DNA of 64,000 bases from Pseudomonas sp. GM78 (GTDB lineage: Bacteria > Pseudomonadota > Gammaproteobacteria > Pseudomonadales > Pseudomonadaceae), in NCBI RefSeq assembly GCF_000282475.1, contig NZ_AKJF01000066.1, positions 51,622-115,621 on the forward strand, given 5' to 3'. Below the pieces are notes generated by a model. It searched no databases and had not been told where the DNA came from. It worked only from the letters and a program-made list of their open reading frames with translations. Below, in pieces: positions 45,353 to 53,731 of the stretch (position 1 is the stretch's first letter; every line of letters begins with the position of its first letter). A program made the position numbers and the translations under genes.

Positions 45353-46069
45353 TCAAGGCATCAGCACTTCAATCGATCCATCGGCCGTCATGCTGACCTG
45401 GCTGGTGCCGGCTTCCACTTCCGGCGTCACCGGAGCGGCGTCCATGCTGGCGGCTTTCATCATCATCGGCCCGCGCATGTACGGTTGCGGGTAGCCATTG
45501 CTGTTGAAGTTCAGATTGACGATTTTGTAGCCCTTGCCGCCCAGGGCATCAGTGGCCAGTTGGGCGCGGGCCTTGAAGGCAGTCACGGCTTCTTTGAGCA
45601 AAGCGTCTTCGCTGGCCTTGCGGGTTGGCGTGGCGATGGCGAAATCCATGCCGCCCATTTTCAGGTCGGTGAGCAGTTCGCCGGTCAGCTTGGACAGTGC
45701 GGCGAAGTCCGGACTTTCCAGGCGCAGTTCGGCACGCTCGCGCCAGCCGGTAATTTTCTGGCCCTTGGCGTCGTAGATCGGGTAGCTGTTGCGACTGCCC
45801 TGGCGCAGGGTGATGTCCTTGACCTGCTTGGCCTGGGCTAGCGCCTTGTTCATGGTGGTGCTGACGTCCGCGGCGAGTTTGGCCGGGTCGGTGTTCTGTT
45901 CTTCGGTGTAGAGGGTCACGATCATCAGGTCGCGAGCCACTTCCTGGCTGACTTCGGCGCGCAGGGAAATCTGGTTGTAATGCAGTTCGTCGGCGGCCAG
46001 GGCCGGGAGGGCGGCGAGGGTGCCGGCACTCAGGGCAAGGAGGGCGGCGCTGCGGCGGAATGTGTGCAT
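45353..46069 (-). CDS. SIMPL (DUF541) domain periplasmic protein
   Basis: 238 residues from the ATG at 46069 (TAGGAGCC upstream). A signal peptide (RRSAALLALSAGTLAALPALA) is followed by the SIMPL/DUF541 fold: YNQISLRAEVSQEVARDLM, GWRERAELRLESPDF and ending VSMTADGSIEVLMP, a pattern shared with BP26/OMP28-type antigens. Exported, probably oligomeric; function unknown. The same gene stands next to roxSR in P. aeruginosa as I remember it. Confidence 0.88.
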   Translation of the reverse strand: MHTFRRSAALLALSAGTLAALPALAADELHYNQISLRAEVSQEVARDLMIVTLYTEEQNTDPAKLAADVSTTMNKALAQAKQVKDITLRQGSRNSYPIYDAKGQKITGWRERAELRLESPDFAALSKLTGELLTDLKMGGMDFAIATPTRKASEDALLKEAVTAFKARAQLATDALGGKGYKIVNLNFNSNGYPQPYMRGPMMMKAASMDAAPVTPEVEAGTSQVSMTADGSIEVLMP

Positions 46070-46270
46070 GAAGGCTCCTAAGTGGGTGCGCAGGTTGATG
46101 GTCCGGGCCTGCGTGAAACCATCAGACTCTAGCTTTGATGATCCGGTTCGCACAGTTACAACTTCTATACAGAAAGATACGGTGTGGCCGTTTGCCGCAC
46201 TTTCGCCTGCCAGCCCCCGCGCTTGGTTATACTCCCGTCGATCCGCCTGGAGCGCTCATCAGGAGAGCTC

Positions 46271-47533
46271 ATGCTCGCCCCCGTTCAAATCACTTCCGCC
46301 ACGCGCCAGAATCTCTGGCGGTTGACGTTCATCCGCACTTTGGTCCTGGCCGCCCAAGCCGGTTCCGTAGGCCTGGCCTACTGGCTCGAACTGTTGCCGC
46401 TACCCTGGTTCCAGCTGGCCGCGACCCTCGGCTGCTCGATGCTGCTGTGTGCCTTCACGGCCATCCGGCTGCGCACCAGCTGGCCGGTCACCGAGCTCGA
46501 ATATGCGGTGCAGCTGGCCTGCGACCTGTTTATTCACAGTGCGTTACTGTATTTCTCGGGGGGCTCGACCAACCCCTTCGTCTCTTATTACCTGGTGCCA
46601 CTGACCATCGCGGCAGTGACCTTGCCATGGCGTTACTCGGTGATTCTGTCGGGCATCGCCCTGGCCATGTATACCTTGCTGCTGGCGCGCTTCTACCCGC
46701 TGCAAACCTTCCCGATCGCCCGGGAAAACCTGCAGGTGTACGGGATGTGGTTGAGCTTCGCCCTGGCGGCGGCGGTGATCACGTTCTTCGCCGCGCGCAT
46801 GGCCGAGGAGCTGCGCCGCCAGGAAGAGCTGCGGGCCATTCGCCGGGAAGAAGGCCTGCGCGACCAGCAACTGTTGGCCGTCGCCACCCAGGCGGCGGGC
46901 GCCGCCCATGAGTTGGGCACGCCGCTGGCAACCATGAGCGTGTTGCTCAAGGAGATGCAACAGGATCATCCTGACCCCATGCTGCAGGATGACCTGAAGG
47001 TGCTGCAGGACCAGGTCAAGCTGTGCAAGGAGACTTTGCAGCAGTTGGTTCGGGCGGCGGAGGCCAATCGCCGGCTGGCGGTGCAGATGCAGGACGTCAC
47101 CGACTGGCTCGACGAAGCGCTCAATCGCTGGCACCTGATGCGCCCGGAAGCCAGCTATCGCTTCCAGCGCCTGGGCCAGGGCACGGTACCGCGCATGGCG
47201 CCGCCGCCGGACCTGACCCAGGCGCTGCTCAATTTGCTCAACAACGCAGCGGATGCCTGCCCTGAAGGGCTGCAAGTCACCTTGGACTGGAATGCCGAGG
47301 ACTTGACCATCAGCATCCGCGACCACGGTGCCGGTGTGCCGCTGGCCATCGCCGAGCAGATCGGCAAGCCGTTTTTTACCACCAAGGGCAAAGGTTTCGG
47401 CCTGGGCCTGTTTTTGAGCAAGGCCAGCGTGACACGCGCCGGCGGCTCAGTGAAACTCTATAGTCATGAGGAAGGCGGCACGCTCACTGAGCTGCGCCTG
47501 CCCCACGGCGCCCGAGGAGACCAACATGAGTGA
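46271..47533 (+). CDS. roxS: Redox-sensing histidine kinase RoxS (RegB/PrrB family)
   Basis: 420 residues from the ATG at 46271 (CAGGAG upstream). Six membrane helices occupy about residues 18-175. The conserved RegB quinone-site loop GGSTNPF is at 97-103. The H box is AAHELGTPLA (H213), and a cysteine at 252 (KLCKETL) stands where RegB has its redox cysteine. The HATPase part has NNAADAC, DHGAGVP and GKGFGLGLFL. It controls respiratory genes through RoxR. It overlaps roxR by 8 bases. Confidence 0.93.
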   Translation: MLAPVQITSATRQNLWRLTFIRTLVLAAQAGSVGLAYWLELLPLPWFQLAATLGCSMLLCAFTAIRLRTSWPVTELEYAVQLACDLFIHSALLYFSGGSTNPFVSYYLVPLTIAAVTLPWRYSVILSGIALAMYTLLLARFYPLQTFPIARENLQVYGMWLSFALAAAVITFFAARMAEELRRQEELRAIRREEGLRDQQLLAVATQAAGAAHELGTPLATMSVLLKEMQQDHPDPMLQDDLKVLQDQVKLCKETLQQLVRAAEANRRLAVQMQDVTDWLDEALNRWHLMRPEASYRFQRLGQGTVPRMAPPPDLTQALLNLLNNAADACPEGLQVTLDWNAEDLTISIRDHGAGVPLAIAEQIGKPFFTTKGKGFGLGLFLSKASVTRAGGSVKLYSHEEGGTLTELRLPHGARGDQHE

Positions 47534-48086
47534 CGAAATCCAAGTCGAAGGCGAAGAACTGCCGCATTTGCTGCTGGTCGACGATGACGCGACCTTTACC
47601 CGGGTGATGGCCCGCGCCATGGCCCGCCGCGGCTTTCGCGTCAGCACCGCCGGTTCCGCCGAAGAGGGGCTGACCATCGCCCAGGCCGATCTGCCGGACT
47701 ATGCCGCCCTGGACCTGAAAATGGATGGCGATTCGGGCCTGGTGTTGCTGCCCAAGTTGCTGGAAATGGATCCGGAAATGCGCGTGGTGATCCTCACCGG
47801 TTATTCGAGCATTGCCACCGCCGTGGAGGCGATCAAGCGCGGCGCCTGCAACTACCTGTGCAAACCGGCCGACGCCGACGACGTGCTGGCCGCGCTGCTG
47901 TCCGAACACGCCGACCTCGACAGCCTGGTACCGGAAAACCCGATGTCCGTGGACCGCCTGCAGTGGGAACACATCCAGCGCGTGTTGACCGAGCACGAAG
48001 GCAACATCTCCGCCACCGCCCGCGCCCTGGGCATGCACCGCCGCACGCTGCAGCGCAAACTGCAGAAGCGTCCCGTTCGTCGCTGA
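47526..48086 (+). CDS. roxR: Response regulator RoxR (RegA/PrrA family)
   Basis: 186 residues from the ATG at 47526 (GAGGAG upstream). Receiver domain with DDD at 19-21, phosphoacceptor D63 (ALDLKMDGDSG) and the lysine in CKPAD. The C-terminal Fis-type helix-turn-helix reads EGNISATARALGMHRRTLQR, as in RegA. It is the partner of RoxS and controls terminal oxidases and cyanide tolerance in related species. The overlap with roxS implies coupling. Confidence 0.94.
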   Translation: MSDEIQVEGEELPHLLLVDDDATFTRVMARAMARRGFRVSTAGSAEEGLTIAQADLPDYAALDLKMDGDSGLVLLPKLLEMDPEMRVVILTGYSSIATAVEAIKRGACNYLCKPADADDVLAALLSEHADLDSLVPENPMSVDRLQWEHIQRVLTEHEGNISATARALGMHRRTLQRKLQKRPVRR

Positions 48087-48126
48087 ACCTGCGCTGAACG
48101 AATGCCGGCCGCTCCTCGCGACAAAC

Positions 48127-48152
48127 CGAACCGATCATCTATGATCGGTTCG
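48127..48152. promoter_or_regulatory. 26-base near-perfect palindrome, operator candidate
   Basis: CGAACCGATCAT, CT, then ATGATCGGTTCG: 12-base perfect arms with a 2-base centre. No T tract follows, so it is not a standard terminator. A possible promoter overlaps it (GCGACA 48118-48123, 16 bases, TATGAT 48140-48145) upstream of the exporter gene at 48184. Confidence 0.5.
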
Positions 48153-48183
48153 TGCATGTACTTTTCTATATCGAGCCTTATCC

Positions 48184-49911
48184 ATGAATCAGAACGCTGA
48201 ATATTCCGCGGTCAATGATGCTGTGCGCGGGCAGTTTTTCCGAAAAGTCTGGGCGATGGTCACGCCTTATTGGCAGAGCGAAGAAAAGGCCAAGGCCTGG
48301 ACATTGCTGATCGCCGTGATTGCGCTGTCGCTGATGAGCGTGGGGATCTCGGTGTGGTTCAACACCTGGTACAAGGATTTCTACAACGCCCTGCAGCAAA
48401 AGGATGAGGAGGCTTTCTGGCGGCTGATCCTGTATTTCTGCGCGATTGCCGCAGTGGCGATTGTCGGTGCGGTGTACCGGCTCTACCTGACGCAGATGCT
48501 GACGATCCGCTGGCGGGCGTGGCTCACCGAAAAGCATTTCGCCCGTTGGTTGGGCAACAAGAATTACTACCAGCTGGAGCAGGGCGGTTACACCGATAAC
48601 CCGGACCAGCGCATTTCCGAAGACCTCAACAATTTCACGTCCGACACCTTGAGCCTGGGCGTCGGCCTGCTGCGCAATATCGTCAGCCTGGTGTCGTTCT
48701 CCATCATCCTCTGGGGGGTGTCGGGGAGCATCGAGGTGTTCGGTGTGACCATTCCCGGCTACATGTTCTGGTGCGTACTGGTCTACGCGGTGGTGGGGAG
48801 CTGGCTGACGCATTTGATCGGTCGCCGCTTGATCGGCCTGAACAATCGGCAACAACGCTTCGAAGCCGACCTGCGTTTCTCCATGGTACGGGTTCGCGAG
48901 AACGCCGAAAGCATTGCGTTGTACAACGGCGAGCCCAATGAGAACCGCCGATTGACCCATCGTTTCTCGATGGTCTGGCACAACTTCTGGGACATCATGA
49001 AGGTGTCCAAACGCCTGACCTTTTTCACCTCCGGTTACGAGCAGGCGGCCATCATCTTCCCCTTCATGGTTGCCGCGCCGCGTTACCTGGCCGGCAAGAT
49101 CGAACTGGGCGAGCTGATGCAGATCAGCTCGGCGTTCGGCAATGTCCAGGACAGCTTCAGCTGGTTTATCACCGCGTACCAGAGCCTCGCTTCATGGCGC
49201 GCCACCTGCGATCGCCTGCTCAGTTTCCGTCAGGCCATGACTGACAACGAGCAACGCGCACCGGCGATCGACGTGCAGAACTCGGGCTCAGCCTTGAAGG
49301 TGCACAACCTTGGCCTCGACCTGGCTGATGGTCGCCACCTGTTGACCAGTGGCGACATGACCGTGCAAGAGGGCGAGCGCGTCATGCTCAGCGGCCGTTC
49401 CGGCAGCGGCAAGTCGACCCTGCTGCGGGCGATGGGACACTTGTGGCCGATGGGTCATGGCAGCATTCGCCTGCCGGCGGCGCGTTATCTGTTCCTGCCG
49501 CAAAAACCGTACTTGCCGATTGGTACCCTGCGTGAGGCGTTGAGTTATCCACAGGCCGGCGATACCTATCCGAACGAGCGTTATGTGCACGTTCTGGAAA
49601 CCTGCCGTTTGCCGCACCTGGTGGCGCGCCTCGACGAAGCCAATCACTGGCAGCGCATGTTGTCGCCGGGTGAGCAGCAACGCCTGGCCTTTGCCCGTGC
49701 GCTGCTGTATGCCCCGCAATGGCTGTACATGGACGAAGCGACTTCGGCGATGGATGAAGAAGACGAGGCATCGCTGTATCAGGCACTGATCGATGAGTTG
49801 CCGGGCCTGAGCATTGTCAGCGTCGGGCATCGCAGCAGCCTCAAACGCTTCCATCCGCGGCACGTTCGTATCGAGAATGGCCATTTGGTGGACCAGACCG
49901 TGACCGCCTGA
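48184..49911 (+). CDS. ABC transporter, SbmA/BacA-like membrane domain fused to ATPase (YddA type)
   Basis: 575 residues. The N-terminal half is an SbmA/BacA-like membrane domain (TWYKDFYNALQQKDEEAFW, GNKNYYQLEQGGYTDNPDQR, ISEDLNNFT). The C-terminal ATPase has Walker A SGRSGSGKST (near 405), signature LSPGEQQRLAFARA and Walker B LYMDEATSAMDEED. The family includes long-chain fatty acyl/vitamin B12-type and peptide transporters; the direction and substrate here are unknown. The start codon has no strong ribosome-binding site. An unusual palindrome lies upstream. Confidence 0.88.
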   Translation: MNQNAEYSAVNDAVRGQFFRKVWAMVTPYWQSEEKAKAWTLLIAVIALSLMSVGISVWFNTWYKDFYNALQQKDEEAFWRLILYFCAIAAVAIVGAVYRLYLTQMLTIRWRAWLTEKHFARWLGNKNYYQLEQGGYTDNPDQRISEDLNNFTSDTLSLGVGLLRNIVSLVSFSIILWGVSGSIEVFGVTIPGYMFWCVLVYAVVGSWLTHLIGRRLIGLNNRQQRFEADLRFSMVRVRENAESIALYNGEPNENRRLTHRFSMVWHNFWDIMKVSKRLTFFTSGYEQAAIIFPFMVAAPRYLAGKIELGELMQISSAFGNVQDSFSWFITAYQSLASWRATCDRLLSFRQAMTDNEQRAPAIDVQNSGSALKVHNLGLDLADGRHLLTSGDMTVQEGERVMLSGRSGSGKSTLLRAMGHLWPMGHGSIRLPAARYLFLPQKPYLPIGTLREALSYPQAGDTYPNERYVHVLETCRLPHLVARLDEANHWQRMLSPGEQQRLAFARALLYAPQWLYMDEATSAMDEEDEASLYQALIDELPGLSIVSVGHRSSLKRFHPRHVRIENGHLVDQTVTA

Positions 49912-49927
49912 ACGCCACCGCCCGGGG

Positions 49928-49947
49928 GTTGTGGGTGATCGTACAAC
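49928..49947. promoter_or_regulatory. Operator of the GntR regulator (copy 1)
   Basis: GTTGTGGGTGATCGTACAAC: arms GTTGTG and TACAAC separated by 8 bases. Its reverse complement matches the site before kdgD at 18 of 20 bases. It covers the -35 region (GTGATC) of a promoter with TATGAT at 49958-49963. Confidence 0.7.
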
Positions 49948-50000
49948 CGCGTTGAGCTATGATGCGCTTTCAGCCGATTTTTTCGAGACAGATGTTCACC

Positions 50001-50750
50001 ATGGAAAACCCGAACGACGCACCACGCCTCCCTCGCAAGCGCCGCAGCCTCGCTCAGGAACTGGTGACGGTGCTGTCCGAGCAGATCCGCGACGGTCACC
50101 TCAAGCGTGGCGACAAGTTGCCCACCGAGTCGGCGATCATGGATGCCCATGGCGTCAGCCGCACAGTGGTGCGCGAGGCGATCTCCCGTTTGCAGGCGGC
50201 CGGGCAGGTGGAAACCCGTCATGGCATCGGCACCTTCGTGCTCGATACCCCGAGCCCGAGTGGTTTTCGTATCGATCCGGCGACCGTGGTCACCTTGCGT
50301 GACGTGCTGGCCATCCTGGAACTGCGCATCAGCCTCGAAGTTGAGTCCGCCGGCCTCGCCGCGCAACGTCGCAGCCCCGAGCAGTTGGCACTGATGCGCG
50401 CGGCGCTGGATGCCCTCAATGAAAGCGTTTCCCACGCCAGCGATGCCGTGGCCTCGGACTTCCAGTTCCACCTGCAGATTGCCCTGGCGACCGGCAACCG
50501 CTACTTCACCGACATCATGACCCACCTGGGCACCAGCATCATCCCGCGCACCCGCCTCAACTCCGCGCGACTGGCCCATGACGATCAGCAGCACTACATG
50601 AACCGCCTGAGCCGCGAGCACGAAGAGATCTACGACGCCATCGCCCGCCAGGACTCCGACGCCGCCCGCGCGGCGATGCGATTGCACCTGACCAACAGCC
50701 GCGAGCGGTTGCGCCATGCCCATGAAGAGGCTGAGGCGCAGCGGGGGTAA
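50001..50750 (+). CDS. FadR-type GntR-family regulator of galactarate genes
   Basis: 249 residues from the ATG at 50001; an ATG at 49992 is also possible, but the one at 49959 lies inside the predicted -10 element. Winged helix at about 20-80 (LPTESAIMDAHGVSRTVVRE, AAGQVETRHGIGTFV). The C-terminal FCD helical effector domain contains the expected metal/ligand residues (DFQFHLQIA, HEEIYDAI, MRLHL). It precedes and faces the kdgD operon, and shares an operator with it, so it probably represses both in the absence of an acid sugar. Confidence 0.9.
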   Translation: MENPNDAPRLPRKRRSLAQELVTVLSEQIRDGHLKRGDKLPTESAIMDAHGVSRTVVREAISRLQAAGQVETRHGIGTFVLDTPSPSGFRIDPATVVTLRDVLAILELRISLEVESAGLAAQRRSPEQLALMRAALDALNESVSHASDAVASDFQFHLQIALATGNRYFTDIMTHLGTSIIPRTRLNSARLAHDDQQHYMNRLSREHEEIYDAIARQDSDAARAAMRLHLTNSRERLRHAHEEAEAQRG

Positions 50751-50786
50751 GATTCCGGGTCAGGTAATCCATTGCCTGTCAGACCG

Positions 50787-50885
50787 GCTTCGCGAGCAGG
50801 CTCGCTCCCACAGTTGATCGTGGCAGCTCACAATATGTGTGGCCGCAGATCAGCCATTGTGGGAGCGAGCCTGCTCGCGAAGGGG
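50787..50885. repeat. REP pair
   Basis: CTTCGCGAGCAGGCTCGCTC at the left and GAGCGAGCCTGCTCGCGAAG at the right, perfect inverted arms. It lies between gntR and the kdgD promoter; 50886-51068 shows nothing else I recognise. Confidence 0.88.
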
Positions 50886-51068
50886 CTTGTAGTCATTGCG
50901 CGCATCCTCCAGGCGCTCCGCCGATCGTCATTGAATCCTCCGACAACGTATCTCTATCAGGCCGTTGATCGCGTAATCTTGCCTCATCCTCCCATCATGT
51001 AGGCCCTGCAAACACGGGGCATCACCCTATCTTGTCCAACAATTTTCACCCCTGACGATGAAATGCAG

Positions 51069-51096
51069 TTGACGGTTGTATTTTAAGTTGTACGAT
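51069..51096 (+). promoter_or_regulatory. Putative kdgD operon promoter
   Basis: TTGACG (51069-51074), 16 bases, TACGAT (51091-51096). The GntR operator overlaps the -10 element, a repressing position. Confidence 0.45.
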
Positions 51097-51108
51097 GACC
51101 TACAACTT
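51085..51108. promoter_or_regulatory. Operator of the GntR regulator (copy 2, before kdgD)
   Basis: AAGTTGTA and TACAACTT are perfect 8-base arms around CGATGACC. The inner 20 bases (51087-51106) match copy 1 at 49928-49947 in the opposite orientation at 18 of 20 bases. Confidence 0.75.
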
Positions 51109-51165
51109 CAGCGTCGGGCTGAACGGTCTCAACTCACATACGTCGCAATCCAGGGTGTTCGAATA

Positions 51166-52077
51166 ATGAATCCACAAGAACTGAAGTCCATCCTCTCTTC
51201 CGGTCTGCTGTCTTTCCCGGTCACCGATTTCAATGCCCAGGGCGATTTCAATCGCGCTGGCTACATCAAGCGTCTGGAATGGCTGGCCCCATACGGCGCC
51301 TCGGCTTTGTTCGCCGCAGGCGGCACCGGTGAGTTCTTCTCTCTGGCGGCCAGCGAATATTCGGAAATCATCAAGACTGCCGTCGACACTTGCGCCACCA
51401 GCGTGCCCATTCTCGCCGGTGTCGGTGGTTCCACCCGTCAGGCCATCGAATACGCACAGGAAGCCGAGCGTCTGGGCGCCAAAGGCCTGTTGCTGCTGCC
51501 GCACTACCTGACCGAAGCCAGCCAGGACGGCGTTGCCGCCCACGTTGAAGCCGTGTGCAAATCGGTCAATATCGGCGTGGTGGTCTACAACCGTAACGTC
51601 TGCCGCCTGAACGCGCCGCTGCTGGAGCGTCTGGCCGAGCGTTGCCCGAACCTGATCGGCTACAAGGATGGCCTGGGTGATATCGAGTTGATGGTGTCGA
51701 TCCGTCGCCGCCTCGGCGATCGCTTCACTTACCTGGGTGGCCTGCCGACCGCCGAAGTCTACGCTGCGGCCTACAAGGCGCTGGGCGTACCGGTCTACTC
51801 CTCGGCGGTGTTCAACTTCATCCCGAAAACCGCAATGGATTTCTACCACGCCATCGCTCGTGAAGATCACGCCACCGTCGGCAAGATCATCGACGACTTC
51901 TTCCTGCCGTACCTGGACATCCGTAACCGCAAAGCCGGTTACGCGGTGAGCATCGTCAAGGCCGGGGCAAAAATTGCCGGTTATGACGCGGGCCCTGTGC
52001 GTGCGCCGCTGACCGATCTGACTGGCGAAGAGTACGAAATGCTCGCCGCGCTGATCGACAAGCAGGGTGCGCAATAA
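51166..52077 (+). CDS. kdgD: 5-dehydro-4-deoxyglucarate dehydratase
   Basis: 303 residues from the ATG at 51166. DapA/NAL-superfamily aldolase fold; it dehydrates and decarboxylates 5-keto-4-deoxyglucarate to 2,5-dioxopentanoate. Schiff-base lysine K167 ([11 protein letters not shown]) and catalytic tyrosine Y141 (VVVYNRNV) are present, as is the GTGEF loop near 53. The ribosome-binding site is weak, but the start agrees with the family. The upstream frame to 51076 runs through the operator and is rejected. Confidence 0.94.
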   Translation: MNPQELKSILSSGLLSFPVTDFNAQGDFNRAGYIKRLEWLAPYGASALFAAGGTGEFFSLAASEYSEIIKTAVDTCATSVPILAGVGGSTRQAIEYAQEAERLGAKGLLLLPHYLTEASQDGVAAHVEAVCKSVNIGVVVYNRNVCRLNAPLLERLAERCPNLIGYKDGLGDIELMVSIRRRLGDRFTYLGGLPTAEVYAAAYKALGVPVYSSAVFNFIPKTAMDFYHAIAREDHATVGKIIDDFFLPYLDIRNRKAGYAVSIVKAGAKIAGYDAGPVRAPLTDLTGEEYEMLAALIDKQGAQ

Positions 52078-52092
52078 CAACGATCAAACCGG

Positions 52093-52117
52093 AGCCGCTG
52101 AGCGATCAGCGGCTTTT
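52093..52117 (+). terminator. Terminator-like hairpin between kdgD and the dehydrogenase gene
   Basis: AGCCGCTGA GCGA TCAGCGGCT followed by TTTT, 16 bases after the kdgD stop and ending 5 bases before the next ribosome-binding site. It may lower expression of the downstream genes or stabilise the kdgD mRNA. Confidence 0.65.
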
Positions 52118-52136
52118 TGCGTGAGGAGAACGACTC

Positions 52137-53576
52137 GTGACAAAGCGCTACGACAACTACATCAACGGTGAATGGGTCGCCGGTGCCGATTACTCGGTCA
52201 ACATCAACCCGTCCGAACTGAGCGACGCCATTGGCGACTACGCCAAGGCTGACCTGACTCAGGTCCATGCCGCCATCGACGCCGCCCGTGCCGCATTCCA
52301 GGCGTGGTCGGTTTCGGGCATTCAGGCCCGTCACGATTCCCTGGATAAAGTCGGTACCGAGATCCTCGCCCGTCGCGAAGAACTCGGCACCCTGCTGGCC
52401 CGGGAAGAGGGCAAGACCCTGCCCGAAGCCATCGGCGAAGTGACCCGCGCCGGCAACATCTTCAAGTTCTTCGCCGGTGAATGCCTGCGCCTGTCCGGCG
52501 ACTACCTGCCGTCGGTGCGTCCGGGCGTCAATGTTGAAGTCACCCGCGAAGCCCTGGGTGTGGTCGGCCTGATTACCCCGTGGAACTTCCCGATCGCGAT
52601 CCCTGCCTGGAAAATCGCTCCGGCGCTGGCCTACGGCAACTGCGTGGTGCTCAAGCCAGCCGATCTGGTACCGGGCTGCGCCTGGGCACTGGCGGAAATC
52701 ATCTCCCGCGCAGGCTTCCCCGCCGGCGTGTTCAACCTGGTGATGGGCAGTGGTCGAGTGGTTGGCGATGCGCTGGTCAACAGCCCGAAAGTCGACGGCA
52801 TCAGCTTCACCGGTTCCGTGGGCGTCGGTCGTCAGATCGCCGTCAGTTGCGTGTCGCGCCAGGCCAAGGTGCAGTTGGAAATGGGCGGCAAGAACCCGCA
52901 GATCATTCTCGACGACGCCGATCTCAAGCAAGCGGTCGAGCTGTCGGTACAGAGCGCGTTCTACTCCACCGGCCAACGTTGCACGGCATCGAGCCGCTTC
53001 ATCGTCACCGCCGGGATTCACGACAAGTTCGTCGAAGCCATGGCCGAACGTATGAAGTCGATCAAGGTCGGCCACGCGTTGAAAGCCGGCACCGACATTG
53101 GTCCAGTCGTTTCGCAAGCTCAGCTTGAACAGGACATGAAGTACATCGACATCGGCCAGTCCGAAGGTGCGCGCCTGGTCAGCGGCGGTGGTCTGGTGAC
53201 CTGTGACACCGAGGGTTACTTCCTCGCGCCAACCCTGTTTGCCGACAGCGAAGCCTCGATGCGCATCAGCCGCGAAGAGATCTTCGGCCCGGTGGCCAAC
53301 ATCGTGCGCGTGGCCGATTACGAAGCTGCACTGGCCATGGCCAACGACACCGAATTCGGTCTGTCGGCGGGCATCGCCACCACTTCGTTGAAGTACGCCA
53401 ACCACTTCAAGCGCCACTCCCAGGCCGGGATGGTGATGGTCAACCTGCCGACCGCCGGTGTGGATTACCACGTTCCGTTCGGTGGGCGTAAAGGTTCATC
53501 CTATGGATCACGTGAGCAAGGTCGCTATGCGCAAGAGTTCTACACGGTCGTGAAGACCAGCTACATCGGCTCCTGA
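52137..53576 (+). CDS. 2,5-dioxopentanoate (alpha-ketoglutarate semialdehyde) dehydrogenase
   Basis: 479 residues, GTG start with GAGGAG nine bases upstream. Aldehyde dehydrogenase with catalytic C282 (STGQRCTASS), general base E248 (LEMGGKN), the ITPWNFPIA and SFTGSVGVGR cofactor loops. Next to kdgD it most likely oxidises the KdgD product to 2-oxoglutarate with NAD(P)+, completing galactarate breakdown into the TCA cycle. Confidence 0.93.
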   Translation: MTKRYDNYINGEWVAGADYSVNINPSELSDAIGDYAKADLTQVHAAIDAARAAFQAWSVSGIQARHDSLDKVGTEILARREELGTLLAREEGKTLPEAIGEVTRAGNIFKFFAGECLRLSGDYLPSVRPGVNVEVTREALGVVGLITPWNFPIAIPAWKIAPALAYGNCVVLKPADLVPGCAWALAEIISRAGFPAGVFNLVMGSGRVVGDALVNSPKVDGISFTGSVGVGRQIAVSCVSRQAKVQLEMGGKNPQIILDDADLKQAVELSVQSAFYSTGQRCTASSRFIVTAGIHDKFVEAMAERMKSIKVGHALKAGTDIGPVVSQAQLEQDMKYIDIGQSEGARLVSGGGLVTCDTEGYFLAPTLFADSEASMRISREEIFGPVANIVRVADYEAALAMANDTEFGLSAGIATTSLKYANHFKRHSQAGMVMVNLPTAGVDYHVPFGGRKGSSYGSREQGRYAQEFYTVVKTSYIGS

Positions 53577-53589
53577 TCCACGCAATACC

Positions 53590-53676
53590 TGTGGGAGCTG
53601 GCTTGCCAGCGATGGCATCACCGCGGTGCGACTGAACGACCGAGGTGCCCGCATCGCTGGCAAGCCAGCTCCCACA
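53590..53676. repeat. REP pair (GCTGGCTTGCCAGC type)
   Basis: TGTGGGAGCTGGCTTGCCAG and CTGGCAAGCCAGCTCCCACA, perfect 20-base inverted arms, extended by CGATG/CATCG. Confidence 0.9.
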
Positions 53677-53731
53677 AAAGTCCGAAGAAGATTCACCCGC
53701 GCATAAAAATAATTTGTGGGAGTACATCTAC

